A stretch of DNA of 64,000 bases, taken from positions 1 to 64,000 of the forward strand of contig NZ_JADKYB010000001.1 of the NCBI RefSeq assembly GCF_016918855.1, in the 5' to 3' direction. Shown here piece after piece: positions 45,583 through 58,266 of the stretch. Both the position numbers and the translations under genes were made by a program. Position 1 is the stretch's first letter, and each line of letters starts with the position of its first letter. This DNA is from Actinacidiphila acididurans. GTDB taxonomy: Bacteria; Actinomycetota; Actinomycetes; Streptomycetales; Streptomycetaceae. Below the pieces are notes generated by a model. The model was not told the DNA's origin and ran no database searches. It saw only the letters and a list, made by a program, of their open reading frames with translations.

Positions 45583-47352
45583 GTGACATCTTCGATACGG
45601 CAATGGCTGCTCGTGACAGGCGGATCGAGACAGCGAGGCTGGTGGGGTCTGCTCGCCGTGACCGCGCTTCTGGCCTCGTTCCTGTACGGGGCCGGGGTGG
45701 CCGGCGCGCCCGTCGCGCGCGCCGAGTCCAACGGCGCCGCCCTCACCCCGCAGGCGGGGTGGAGCAGTTGGAGCTTCGTGCGGCAGAATCCGACGGAGGC
45801 CACCATCGAGGCGCAGGCCGCCGCGATGGCCTCGACCGGCCTGGTCTCCCATGGCTTCACCTACGTCAACATCGACGACTTCTATTACTACAACCCCGCC
45901 ACCACCGTGGACTCCTACGGTCGCTGGGTGGTGGACACCGGCAAGTTCCCGCACGGCATGAAAGCCGTCGCGGACTACGTGCACGGGCAGGGCGAAAAAT
46001 TCGGCATGTACCTGACGCCGGGGATCCCGGTGGCCGCGTACAACCAGAACACCCCGATCCAGGGCACCTCTTACCACGCCCGCGACATCGTCTCCGACAC
46101 CACGCACTACGAGAACAACTACAACTTCGGCAACGGCGCGATGTACTTCATCGACTGGGCCAAGAACCCGTCCGCGGCGCAGGCTTATCTCAACTCGTGG
46201 GCGAATCTGCTCGCCTCCTACGGCGTCGACTACCTCAAGATCGACGGCGTCGGCACCTCGGACATGGCCGACGTGCAGCACTGGTCGCAGGCGCTCAACC
46301 AGAGCGGCCGCACCATCCACTTCGAACTGTCCAACTCCCTGGACATCAACAACGGCGCCAACTGGCGGAATTGGGCCAACGGCTGGCGCATCGACGGCGA
46401 CGTGGAGTGCTACTGCAGCACCCTGACCAACTGGAACAACGTCTCCCAGCGCTTCAACGACCTGCCGGCCTGGGTCCGCTACGACAGCCCCGGCGGATGG
46501 GGCGACCCGGACTCCGTCGAGGTCGGCAACGGCTCCAGCGACGGCCTGACCCCCGACGAACGGCGCACCCAGCTCACGTTGTGGTCCATCTCGGCGGCCC
46601 CGCTGATCCTGGGCACCGACCTGACCCACATGGACTCCGGTGACCTGGCACTGCTCACCAACGACGAGGTGCTCGGCGTGGATCGCGCCGGCCGCCCGGC
46701 CCACCCCGTGGTGCAGGGCGCGCAGCAGCAGACCTGGTGGGCCTACAACACCGACGGCACCTACACCGTCGGCCTGTTCAACCTCGGCGGCTCCACCGTG
46801 AACGTCACGGCGAACTGGTTCGACCTCGGCTTCACCGGCAGCGCCGCGGTCCGTGACCTGTGGAGCCACACCGACCTCGGCTCCTCCAGCGGCTCGTTCA
46901 CGGCCTCCGTGCCCAGCCACGGCTCCCGGCTGCTGCGCGTCACCCCGGCCGCCGGCCACGGCACGATCGGCACCCCGCTGGTCAGCAAGCTCTCCGGCCG
47001 CTGCGTCGACTCCCCGCAGGGCACCACCTACAACACGGTCCAACTGGAGGTGTGGGACTGCAACGGCGGCGCCAACCAGCGGGTCGTCCACAATTCCTCG
47101 GCCAGGACGCTCACCCTGGAAGGCAAGTGCTTCGACGCCTACGACAACCGGACGGCGGCGGGCACACCCGTGGAGATGTACGACTGCAACGGCGGCACCA
47201 ACCAGCAGTGGAACATGAACAGCGACGGGACCATCACCGGCGTCCAGTCCGGACTGTGCCTCGACGTCACCGGTACCACCAACCCCAACGGGGACGGCCT
47301 GGAGCTGTGGGACTGCAACGGCGGCGCCAACCAGCAGTGGACCCTCGGCTGA
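45583..47352 (+). CDS. secreted GH27 alpha-galactosidase with ricin-type lectin domain
   Basis: 589 residues. A basic N-terminus and hydrophobic segment (WGLLAVTALLASFLYGAGVAG) form a long signal peptide. The GH27 barrel starts PQAGWSSWSF. VNIDD is at 95-99, the nucleophile is Asp221 in DYLKIDG, and the acid/base Asp is in WRIDGD (about 271). WSISAAPLILGTDL marks the barrel end, followed by the beta-sandwich and a ricin B trefoil (about 462-589). It hydrolyses terminal alpha-galactose or beta-L-arabinopyranose outside the cell. The GTG at 45583 is preferred to the GTG at 45577, which overlaps the GAGGAG ribosome site. It is probably a partner of the GH59 and esterase genes on galactose-rich polymers. 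Confidence 0.9.
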   Translation: MTSSIRQWLLVTGGSRQRGWWGLLAVTALLASFLYGAGVAGAPVARAESNGAALTPQAGWSSWSFVRQNPTEATIEAQAAAMASTGLVSHGFTYVNIDDFYYYNPATTVDSYGRWVVDTGKFPHGMKAVADYVHGQGEKFGMYLTPGIPVAAYNQNTPIQGTSYHARDIVSDTTHYENNYNFGNGAMYFIDWAKNPSAAQAYLNSWANLLASYGVDYLKIDGVGTSDMADVQHWSQALNQSGRTIHFELSNSLDINNGANWRNWANGWRIDGDVECYCSTLTNWNNVSQRFNDLPAWVRYDSPGGWGDPDSVEVGNGSSDGLTPDERRTQLTLWSISAAPLILGTDLTHMDSGDLALLTNDEVLGVDRAGRPAHPVVQGAQQQTWWAYNTDGTYTVGLFNLGGSTVNVTANWFDLGFTGSAAVRDLWSHTDLGSSSGSFTASVPSHGSRLLRVTPAAGHGTIGTPLVSKLSGRCVDSPQGTTYNTVQLEVWDCNGGANQRVVHNSSARTLTLEGKCFDAYDNRTAAGTPVEMYDCNGGTNQQWNMNSDGTITGVQSGLCLDVTGTTNPNGDGLELWDCNGGANQQWTLG

Positions 47353-47741
47353 CCGATCCGACGCCGGCGCTCACCGCATGACAGCGTCCGGTCCAACGGA
47401 CGTACCGGTAAGGACGTCCCGTCGCACGGCAAGGGCGAAGCGCCCGGCCGTACGGCGGATCCTGCCGGGGGCCGTTGGACCGGACGTCGGCCGCCCGTGC
47501 GGTCGGACGGGGTACGGGACTTCGGGGTCCCGGGAGGACGGGGGTGAATGGCCGCAGGGGCATCGTCCGGCACTTCACGGCCGCCGAGGTGATTCGTTCG
47601 CGCGGGAGCGGGAAGCCGAGCCGGGGTCCCCAGGGGCCCGTACTGCATCATATTGACGGGGGGTGACGCGCGTGCTCCCCGTCCGACAGCGGTTGCTGTC
47701 CGTGCCCACTGTGAGACCGGGTCCTTGGGAGGCGTGCCGTT
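47353..47741. other. 389-base intergenic region before the hybrid kinase gene
   Basis: It contains the long hairpin at 47385-47486 and, near 47650, an AT-richer stretch with TTGACG that may be the -35 of the kinase promoter. GGGAGG precedes the kinase GTG. I see no convincing gene here. Confidence 0.5.
47385..47486 (+). repeat. 102-nt imperfect palindrome / long structured hairpin
   Basis: Outer arms CGTCCGGTCCAACGG (47385-47399) and 47472-47486 are exact reverse complements. Moving inwards, CCGGTAAGGA (47405-47414) can pair with the TCCTGCCGG around 47460-47468. GTCGCACGGC (47421-47430) pairs with GCCGTACGGC (47447-47456) with one mismatch and one G-U, and GGGC/GCCC closes the apex. The whole folds into one nearly continuous stem starting 32 bases after the GH27 stop. 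It could be a strong terminator, a processed RNA, or a small mobile palindrome (MITE-like). Confidence 0.65.
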
Positions 47742-52019
<4,278 letters not shown>

Positions 52020-52073
52020 TGACCCTCACACCCGCGCGTCCGCACCCCTCCCACGGCGACCGGGGGCGCGACG

Positions 52074-54515
52074 ATGTCTGAACCCGCGACACCTGAACCC
52101 GCAACGCCCGCCACCGCAGGCCGTGACGAGCCCGGGGAGACGGTCCACGCCAGGAACCTGGGCAGACTGGCCGCGACCGTGGAAAGGCTCCAGGAAGAGG
52201 TGCGGCGGGCCCACGCCACCGCCGACGGCCGCGCATTGGTGGAGATGGCCAAGGGCGTGCTGATCGAGCGGCTGCAGTGCGGTCCCGCCGAGGCGGCGCA
52301 GCAGCTCACCGTCCTGGCCGGGGCGGCGAACGTGTCCGAACTCGAACTGGCGGCGGACATCATCGACCAGGCCGCCCGCGACCGGCTCAGCGAAGTGGCC
52401 CGGGACTTCCTGGCGCGGGTGCGGGCCTCGGACGGCACCGGGGACGGCGCCGGGGACGTGGCCGTCGCCCGTTCCGCGGCCGGTCCGGTCTCCGTACGGC
52501 TTCGCACCGCCGAAAGCGGGGCACTGGCCGCGCCGGACAGCCAAACGGTGATCTCGGCGGTGTTCGAGCACGCCCTGACGCCTCTGGGTGCCAAGGCGGC
52601 GGCGGTCTGGACACCGGGCCCCGGCTCGTCCTTGCTGCTGGCCGGGCAGGCGGGATTCGCCGCGGCGGAGGCGGAGCACTGGCACCACGTGCCGCCCGGG
52701 GTCACGACCCCGGCCCGTCAGGCCCTCGACAGGAGGGAAGTCGTCTGGATCACGTCGCTGTCCGAAGTCGGTATGCCGTCGATCGGCCACCGCCGGCTCA
52801 GCGAGGGCGGGCGGGCGGCAGTACCGGCGGAAGTGAACGGCCGTATGCTCGGCGTCCTGGAGATCTGCTGGGCCACCCCGCTCCCCCCTCAGCCCCCGCA
52901 GATCGAGCGGCAGGTCCGCGCGCTCGGCGAACTGGTCGCGCGCACCCTCGACTCCCGCCCCTCGCGCGGCCCGGACGCGGGCCCGGGCGGCTCCGGTGCG
53001 CCCGAGGCGGCCGAATTGATCGAGCTGGCGGACGGCCTCCACGATCCGGCCCTGGTGCTGCTGCCCCACCTCGGCCCGGACGGGCAGCTCATCGACTTCC
53101 GCATCCACCACGTCAACGCCCGTTTCACCGACCCCGCGGGACGCTCACGCGACGCGCTCACCGGCAGCCTGCTGCTGGAGACGTACCCGATGGCGGCGGA
53201 GGAGGGAGGGCTGCACGAGAAGGTCGAACACGTGCACGCCACAGGTGAGCCCTTCCGCGCCGCCGGCATGGCACTGCCCGCTGTCGTCGGCCAGGTGCGG
53301 GTGCCGGCCAAGGCCGATGTGAGCATCACCCGGTTCGGCGTCTGCGTCCTGCTGGTGTGGCGACAGGAGGACGACACGGCGAGGCTGACGAGCCTGCTCA
53401 AGCACGCCCAGCGGCTGGGCCGGATCGGCGGCTTCGAGGAGAACTACGTCACCGGCACCGTCGCCTGGAACAGCCAGCTCTACGACCTGTACGGGCTCGC
53501 ACCCGCCGCGTCGCCCGTCCCGCTGGAGGAGCTGCCCTCCCGGGTACACAGCGACGACGTCCTCGACAGCGGCCGCTTCCTGCGCACCCTCTACCACCAC
53601 CGCCGAGCCGCCTCCGGCGTCTTCCGCCTCCTGCGGCCCGATCGCAGCGTGCGGCACGTGCGGATCGTAGCCGAGCCCGAACTCGAACAGGACCGCCGAC
53701 TCGTCGCCGTACGCGGCGCCTACCAGGACATATCCGCGCAGCACTGGGCCGAAGTGGCACTGTCCGCCACCCGCGACCAACTGGCCCACAGCCAGGAGCA
53801 GACCGCGGCGCACAACCGCCTGGCCCGCCAGTTGCAGCAGGTCATCATGCCCACCGCGTACAACCCCGTCGACTCCTCCGACCTGCGCATCGCCGTCCGC
53901 TACCGGCCGGCGGAGGACGAGCACCTGGTCGGCGGCGACTGGTACGACGCCATCGTCCTGCCCTCGGACCGCGTGCTGGTGGCGGTCGGGGACGTCGCCG
54001 GGCACGGCATCGACGCCGCCACCGGCATGGTCGCCCTGCGCAACGCGCTGCGCGGACTGGCGGCCACCGGAGCGGGACCCGGACAGATACTGTCCTGGCT
54101 CAACCTCGTCACCTACCACTTCACCGAGCAGGTCACCGCGACGGCGGTGTGCGGCCTGTTCGATCCCGCCGAGCGCACGTTCCGGTGGGCCCGCGCCGGG
54201 CACCTGCCCCCCGTGGTCGTGCGGCGTGACCACGCACACCACGCGGAGATCATCAAGGGCCCATTGCTGGGTGCCGTCCAGGACGCCGAGTACGCGGAGG
54301 GCCAGTTGCGGCTCGAAGCCGACGACGTGCTGATCCTTTACACCGACGGGCTCATCGAACGCCGGGACCGTTCCCTGCAGGAGACCCTGGATCACCTGCT
54401 GACCCTCGCCCGCAAACCCGCCGGAACGCTCGACCAACGCCTCGACCACCTGCTCACCCACAGTGGTGCCGACACCGACGACGACACCTGTATCGTCGGC
54501 ATCCACGTCAAATAG
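52074..54515 (+). CDS. multidomain PP2C (SpoIIE/RsbU-type) phosphatase with ANTAR, GAF and PAS domains
   Basis: 813 residues. An N-terminal ANTAR-like segment (ALVEMAKGVLIERLQCGPAEAAQQL, about 54-78) is followed by a GAF domain (about 155-300), PAS-like domains (about 310-440, and 445-560 with GGFEENYVTGTVAWN) and a PP2C domain (about 590-813) with VGGDWYDA, GDVAGHGIDAA and a metal-binding DDDT near the end. Such proteins dephosphorylate a STAS anti-anti-sigma factor; the ANTAR domain could also bind RNA. The ATG lies 54 bases after the kinase stop, and the anti-sigma and STAS genes follow directly, so the partner-switching circuit is local. Confidence 0.88.
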   Translation: MSEPATPEPATPATAGRDEPGETVHARNLGRLAATVERLQEEVRRAHATADGRALVEMAKGVLIERLQCGPAEAAQQLTVLAGAANVSELELAADIIDQAARDRLSEVARDFLARVRASDGTGDGAGDVAVARSAAGPVSVRLRTAESGALAAPDSQTVISAVFEHALTPLGAKAAAVWTPGPGSSLLLAGQAGFAAAEAEHWHHVPPGVTTPARQALDRREVVWITSLSEVGMPSIGHRRLSEGGRAAVPAEVNGRMLGVLEICWATPLPPQPPQIERQVRALGELVARTLDSRPSRGPDAGPGGSGAPEAAELIELADGLHDPALVLLPHLGPDGQLIDFRIHHVNARFTDPAGRSRDALTGSLLLETYPMAAEEGGLHEKVEHVHATGEPFRAAGMALPAVVGQVRVPAKADVSITRFGVCVLLVWRQEDDTARLTSLLKHAQRLGRIGGFEENYVTGTVAWNSQLYDLYGLAPAASPVPLEELPSRVHSDDVLDSGRFLRTLYHHRRAASGVFRLLRPDRSVRHVRIVAEPELEQDRRLVAVRGAYQDISAQHWAEVALSATRDQLAHSQEQTAAHNRLARQLQQVIMPTAYNPVDSSDLRIAVRYRPAEDEHLVGGDWYDAIVLPSDRVLVAVGDVAGHGIDAATGMVALRNALRGLAATGAGPGQILSWLNLVTYHFTEQVTATAVCGLFDPAERTFRWARAGHLPPVVVRRDHAHHAEIIKGPLLGAVQDAEYAEGQLRLEADDVLILYTDGLIERRDRSLQETLDHLLTLARKPAGTLDQRLDHLLTHSGADTDDDTCIVGIHVK

Positions 54516-54573
54516 GCCCCGCTGGAGCGGACTTACCTCATGCCACCACAACCGAAAGGCGTCCGCCGAGCGG

Positions 54574-55026
54574 ATGCGACGGGCGGATGGGCCGCAGGCT
54601 TCTCCCGGCCGGAGAGGTCGGCCTGAATTGTCGTGCCCGGACCTTCGCGACCAGGCGGCCTACGACGGACAGCCCGCGTCCATCGGCGCCGCCCGCTCGT
54701 TCCTCGACGCGTTCCTCACTCATGTCTCCTTGTGCCAGGTCCTGCCGCAGCGCCAGTGGGAAGCAGCCAGGCTCGTGGTCAGCGAACTGGTGACGAACGC
54801 CGTACGCCACACGCCCGGGCCGTGCGTCGTCACCCTCACGGTGAGCGGGACCGAGCTGATGATCGAGGTCACCGACCTGTCCACCAGCCCGCTCCTGCCG
54901 GAGGCCCACGGTCCCTCCCGTATCGGCAGGCACGGCCTGGAGATCGTCGTTGCCCTCTGTCAGAGCCTGACCACCCACCCGGCGCCGAGCGGTAAAACGG
55001 TCGCAGCCCGGCTGTCCATAGGCTGA
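54574..55026 (+). CDS. HATPase-type anti-sigma factor (RsbW-like serine kinase)
   Basis: About 150 residues with a GHKL ATPase fold: the N box VVSELVTNAVRHT, the G1-like IEVTDLSTSPLLP and the G2-like GRHGLEIVVALC. It should bind and inhibit a sigma factor and phosphorylate its STAS antagonist. The start is uncertain. The frame is open from 54463, inside the preceding gene, with ATG at 54574 the first sensible start. A better-looking ATG at 54540 opens a different frame that stops at 54626 after residues also resembling an N-terminus, so a frameshift (real or sequencing) is possible. It lies between the phosphatase and STAS genes. Confidence 0.7.
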   Translation: MRRADGPQASPGRRGRPELSCPDLRDQAAYDGQPASIGAARSFLDAFLTHVSLCQVLPQRQWEAARLVVSELVTNAVRHTPGPCVVTLTVSGTELMIEVTDLSTSPLLPEAHGPSRIGRHGLEIVVALCQSLTTHPAPSGKTVAARLSIG

Positions 55027-55057
55027 CCCCCTCAGACCCGAGGCGTTAAGGAATCAC

Positions 55058-55405
55058 ATGCGACACGATGACAGCCCTCTTCCGGACGAAAGCCGGCGGG
55101 TGAGCGTCGTCATCGCGGGGGAGACACTGGACTTCGTCACCGCCCCCGCGCTGTTCGAAGCCATCACCACGCGGCTGAGCCCGGCCACCCCGAACGTCGT
55201 CGTCGACTTCTCCCGCACGTCCTTCATGGACTCCAGCGGCATCAACGCCCTGCTGCGCGCCCACCGCCTCGTCCAGGCGGCCGGCGGGTGGATGCGGCTG
55301 AGCGCGGTGGCGGAACCGGTCCTCAGTCCCCTGCAGATCGTCGGCCTCGACGAGATCCTCTCCATCTACCCCACCGTCGAGGCCGCCTGCGCCGACGCGG
55401 TGTGA
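55058..55405 (+). CDS. STAS-domain anti-anti-sigma factor
   Basis: 115 residues with the SpoIIAA/RsbV fold: the VVVDFSRTSFMDSSGINALL signature contains the phosphorylatable Ser within DSSGIN. Dephosphorylated by the PP2C protein and phosphorylated by the anti-sigma kinase, it would release the sigma factor when unphosphorylated. AAGGA precedes the ATG, 31 bases after the anti-sigma stop. Last gene of the four-gene plus-strand run; the next gene is convergent. Confidence 0.9.
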   Translation: MRHDDSPLPDESRRVSVVIAGETLDFVTAPALFEAITTRLSPATPNVVVDFSRTSFMDSSGINALLRAHRLVQAAGGWMRLSAVAEPVLSPLQIVGLDEILSIYPTVEAACADAV

Positions 55406-55423
55406 CCGGCTGAGTTCACCGCA

Positions 55424-55759
55424 CTACGCATCCGTGGTGAGCCAGCCGATGTCCCCGGATTCCGGCAAGCGGCCGAGCCCCTCCATGGCGGACTCGACCC
55501 GTGACAGCGTCGCTGCCCTGCCGACGGCCCAAGCCTTGAACGGGTGGTCGGGGTCATCGGTCAGATCACCCGCCGCGGCGCCTGTGTCGAGCAGATCACC
55601 GACGATGCGCAGGGTCAGCCGCTTCTGCTCCTCGAAGGTGTGCCCCTTGCCGAGTAGCTTTCCGACGGCTCCGGTGATCACGGAGAAGCCGAGCCAGTCG
55701 TCACGAGCGTAGTCGACCAGGTAGGAGAGCTCCTCCCGGTAATCCTCTTCAGTCGGCAT
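55424..55759 (-). CDS. candidate immunity protein for the adjacent toxin
   Basis: 111 residues, helical and acidic (MPTEEDYREELSYLVDY..., VGDLLDTGAAAGDLTDDPDHPF), no signal or membrane segment. I recognise no family. It begins 10 bases after the stop of the candidate toxin gene on the same strand, the standard position for a cognate immunity protein in WXG100-linked polymorphic toxin loci. Function is inferred from context only. Confidence 0.55.
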   Translation of the reverse strand: MPTEEDYREELSYLVDYARDDWLGFSVITGAVGKLLGKGHTFEEQKRLTLRIVGDLLDTGAAAGDLTDDPDHPFKAWAVGRAATLSRVESAMEGLGRLPESGDIGWLTTDA

Positions 55760-55769
55760 ACTCGAATCC

Positions 55770-57251
55770 TCAGTGCTGTGGAATGTGGAGGCGCTTGGCG
55801 TCGAGGCCGTCCACGTCGTTCATGTCGATCGTAGGGCCCCCGGATTTGCTGAACGGCCGATAGGTCACGGTGGACGGGGGGTCGTCGGACAGCCGCCAGA
55901 CCTCGATGTTCCCCTTGGGGGTCGGCTTGACCTCCGGGTCACCCAGGCGTTCGAACAGCTCTGTACGCGTCTGCTGGAGTTGCTCCTCCGTCACCATACG
56001 CACGCCCTTGCTGTCTTCCTCGCCGATCAGGTCGCCGTTGTCATCCGACATGATGTCGCGAACGGCCTTCGATCTCTCCTCGTAGGTCTTCGGCAGCCCC
56101 TCGTCGTCCGAATCGGCGGGGGGTTCGTCGTCACCCCCGGTCGGAGGCTCGTCGCCGCCTCCGCCGGCGCCGCCCCGGCCGCCGACTCCGGCCGGCTCAC
56201 GGGCCTCGGTTTCGGCCAGTTCGCGTTCGAGGGCCTGGCTGACCTCGGTGGTCTCGGCGTCGACGGCTTCGAGTTCGGGTGCGCTGTCGGCGGCCGCCTG
56301 GAGGTATGCCTCCAGGTCGGCGACCATCTCCGTGCTGATGGTGGTGACGGCCTCGTCGACCGCGACCTCGACCTCGCCCAGAATGGCCGCGGCCTCGCCG
56401 GCGTCGAGGGCACCGGCGGCGGCATCGGACCCACCGAAGGTGAACACGGTGAGTGCGACGCCAAGCGCGGTGGTGAAGCCGATGGCGATGCCGGCCTCGC
56501 CGAGTTTCTGCTCGACTTTGCTGTGGGCCGTGTCGATGGCCTGGGCGAAGGCGTCGCAGGCTTTGGCGAGCCGGTCGCAGGCGTATTTGGCGGTGGACAG
56601 CGGGGCCTTGCCGCCGTCGGGGTCGTCCTTCCAGATCCTGGCCCAGAAGTCGGCCATCGCCGTGATCGAGTCACCGGAGTTGTTGTCGGTGATGGCCGAC
56701 ACGTGCCCGTGCAGGCCGGTGCCCAGGGTGTCGATGGCGCCGGAGGCGGTACGGAACGCGGTGGCGGCGGTACGCAGACTGTCCTGGTGGCCGTTCGGCC
56801 AGTACTTGGCGATGGCGTGGGGTACGGAGGAGTGGCCGGGGCCGACCGCGGTGGGCGGGTCGGGGTAGAAGATGTCGGCGAAGACCACGGGCAGCGGGAA
56901 CTGCTCCGGTGGGCTTCCCCCTGCCTTGGGGTTGGAGTGGTGGTCGGCCTTGAGGTAGTTGTTGGCGGTGGTCACCAGGCCGGTGGCGGCCTGGCCGATG
57001 GCGCGGTCCGCGGCCGACAGGGCGCCGAACAGGGCCTTGGCCGCGGGGTCGTACGTGGCGGCGAACCCGTGCCCGTAGCTGTCGTCGCCGGCCATGCCGG
57101 AGATGTTCTGCAGTGCCGTGTTCAGCGTGTCCGCGATCTTGTCGAGTGCGTCCTGGCCGGCGGCGAACCTCAGGGCGACGGAATAGAGGTCTTCCGGGTG
57201 GAGGTCCAGCGGCGCGGCGACGCCGCCTCCGTCGTCGGCGGGCCGGCTCAC
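55770..57251 (-). CDS. candidate WXG100-linked polymorphic toxin
   Basis: 493 residues. The N-terminal third is helical, resembling a WXG100/ESAT-6-like secretion module (LYSVALRFAAGQDALDKIADTLNTAL...). A middle helical region with a hydrophobic stretch (IAIGFTTALGVALTVFTF, about 250-270) follows. A Gly/Pro/acidic linker (about 345-385) separates a C-terminal domain of about 100 residues (KTYEERSKAVRDI ... NIEVWRLSDDPPSTVTYRPF ... GPTIDMNDVDG). Such linker-separated small tails are usually toxic effector domains; this tail I do not recognise. The GTG at 57251 overlaps the WXG100 gene by four bases (GTGA). The candidate immunity gene follows 10 bases downstream. Export would need an ESX-type secretion system encoded elsewhere. 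Confidence 0.65.
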   Translation of the reverse strand: MSRPADDGGGVAAPLDLHPEDLYSVALRFAAGQDALDKIADTLNTALQNISGMAGDDSYGHGFAATYDPAAKALFGALSAADRAIGQAATGLVTTANNYLKADHHSNPKAGGSPPEQFPLPVVFADIFYPDPPTAVGPGHSSVPHAIAKYWPNGHQDSLRTAATAFRTASGAIDTLGTGLHGHVSAITDNNSGDSITAMADFWARIWKDDPDGGKAPLSTAKYACDRLAKACDAFAQAIDTAHSKVEQKLGEAGIAIGFTTALGVALTVFTFGGSDAAAGALDAGEAAAILGEVEVAVDEAVTTISTEMVADLEAYLQAAADSAPELEAVDAETTEVSQALERELAETEAREPAGVGGRGGAGGGGDEPPTGGDDEPPADSDDEGLPKTYEERSKAVRDIMSDDNGDLIGEEDSKGVRMVTEEQLQQTRTELFERLGDPEVKPTPKGNIEVWRLSDDPPSTVTYRPFSKSGGPTIDMNDVDGLDAKRLHIPQH

Positions 57252-57544
57252 CGGCCGCCCCACATACGCAGGTTGGCGGTGTGCGCCGCCGCGTAGTTGC
57301 CGTGGGCGGTCGTCAGGACCTTGTGCAGGTCGCGCAGAGCGCCGTGCAGGTCGGCGGAGGCGGTACGCCACTGGTTGTAGTACGCGCTGAACGCGTCCTG
57401 GGCCTCGCCCTCCCACCCCTCGGTCACCCGTCGCACCGCCCCGTCCAACTGCGTCAGGTGCTTCTGCAACTGCGTCACCAGCGTGTCCAGGTCCTCGGCG
57501 GCCTGGGCCAGCTTCTCCAACCGGACCGATATCCGTCCCGACAT
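57248..57544 (-). CDS. WXG100-family (ESAT-6-like) protein
   Basis: 98 residues, the usual size, predicted as a helical hairpin with the W-x-G turn read as VTEGWEGEAQDAF near the centre. WXG100 proteins dimerise and are secreted by type VII (ESX) systems, often as chaperone or partner for a larger effector encoded next to them. The ATG at 57544 follows GGGAGGGGG; an upstream in-frame start (57595) lacks such a site. First gene of the minus-strand trio, overlapping the candidate toxin gene. Confidence 0.85.
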   Translation of the reverse strand: MSGRISVRLEKLAQAAEDLDTLVTQLQKHLTQLDGAVRRVTEGWEGEAQDAFSAYYNQWRTASADLHGALRDLHKVLTTAHGNYAAAHTANLRMWGGR

Positions 57545-57683
57545 CCAACCCCCTCCCCACCGACCGACGCCAAGTCTTCCAAGTCCGTCCGCCACGCGCT
57601 ATGCCACTGAGCCCGCGTCAGTTCGACAGGCCGGTCGCCGAGCCGCGCCGCGAAGGAGCTGATCGGGTTCGCGCCGGTCGGCC

Positions 57684-58241
57684 GTGGTCGCTGCCTTGGA
57701 CGACGTGGTGCTTTTCGCCCGCCACGCCACGACGAGTTTTCGCTCCGGGCGCAGCGTCGATTTCGTGATCAACAGTGCCGCGATCATGGCCTGCCCGCAG
57801 ACCCGGGTCGGGCCCGGCTGGGAGGCGCGGTTCGCCACCAACCATCTGGGGCACTTCGCCCTCGTCAACCGGCTCCGGCAGGCTGTCGCGCCCGGCGGCG
57901 CGCGGGTTGTGTCCGTCTCCTCCCGCGGCCACCACTTCTCCGGCATCCCCTGGGACGATGTCCAGTGGGAGCGCGGCTGGATCGACGAGGACGGCAATCC
58001 GCTGAACCCCCAGGGCTTCAAGACCCCGGCGCAGGGCGCGGCCACGCAGGTGTGGGCGGCCACTTCGCCGCGGCTGGACGGCATGGGCGGGGTGTACCTG
58101 GAGGACTGCGACATCGTCGAGCCCGCTGTCGAGGGTGACGAACGCTCCGGCGTCGGCGACTGGGCGACCGACCCCGCGCAGGCGGCCCGGCTGTGGGAGC
58201 TGTCGGCGCGGCTCACGGGCGTGGACGCCTTCTCCGCCTAG
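57684..58241 (+). pseudogene. truncated, internally deleted short-chain dehydrogenase
   Basis: The sequence matches the middle and end of an SDR of the retinol-dehydrogenase-like branch: VDFVINSAAIMACP (normally NNAGIM), WEARFATNHLGHFAL, GARVVSVSSRGHH, and the C-terminal NPQGFKTPAQGAATQVWAA and LEDCDI. The N-terminal cofactor motif TGxxxGIG is missing. Right after the WDDVQWERG segment the reading jumps to DEDGNPLNP, deleting about 60 residues that normally contain the catalytic YxxxK. No plausible ribosome site. It cannot be a working enzyme and is best read as a relic. Confidence 0.7.
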
Positions 58242-58266
58242 GACTCGCCTCAACCGCGGCGGCCTG

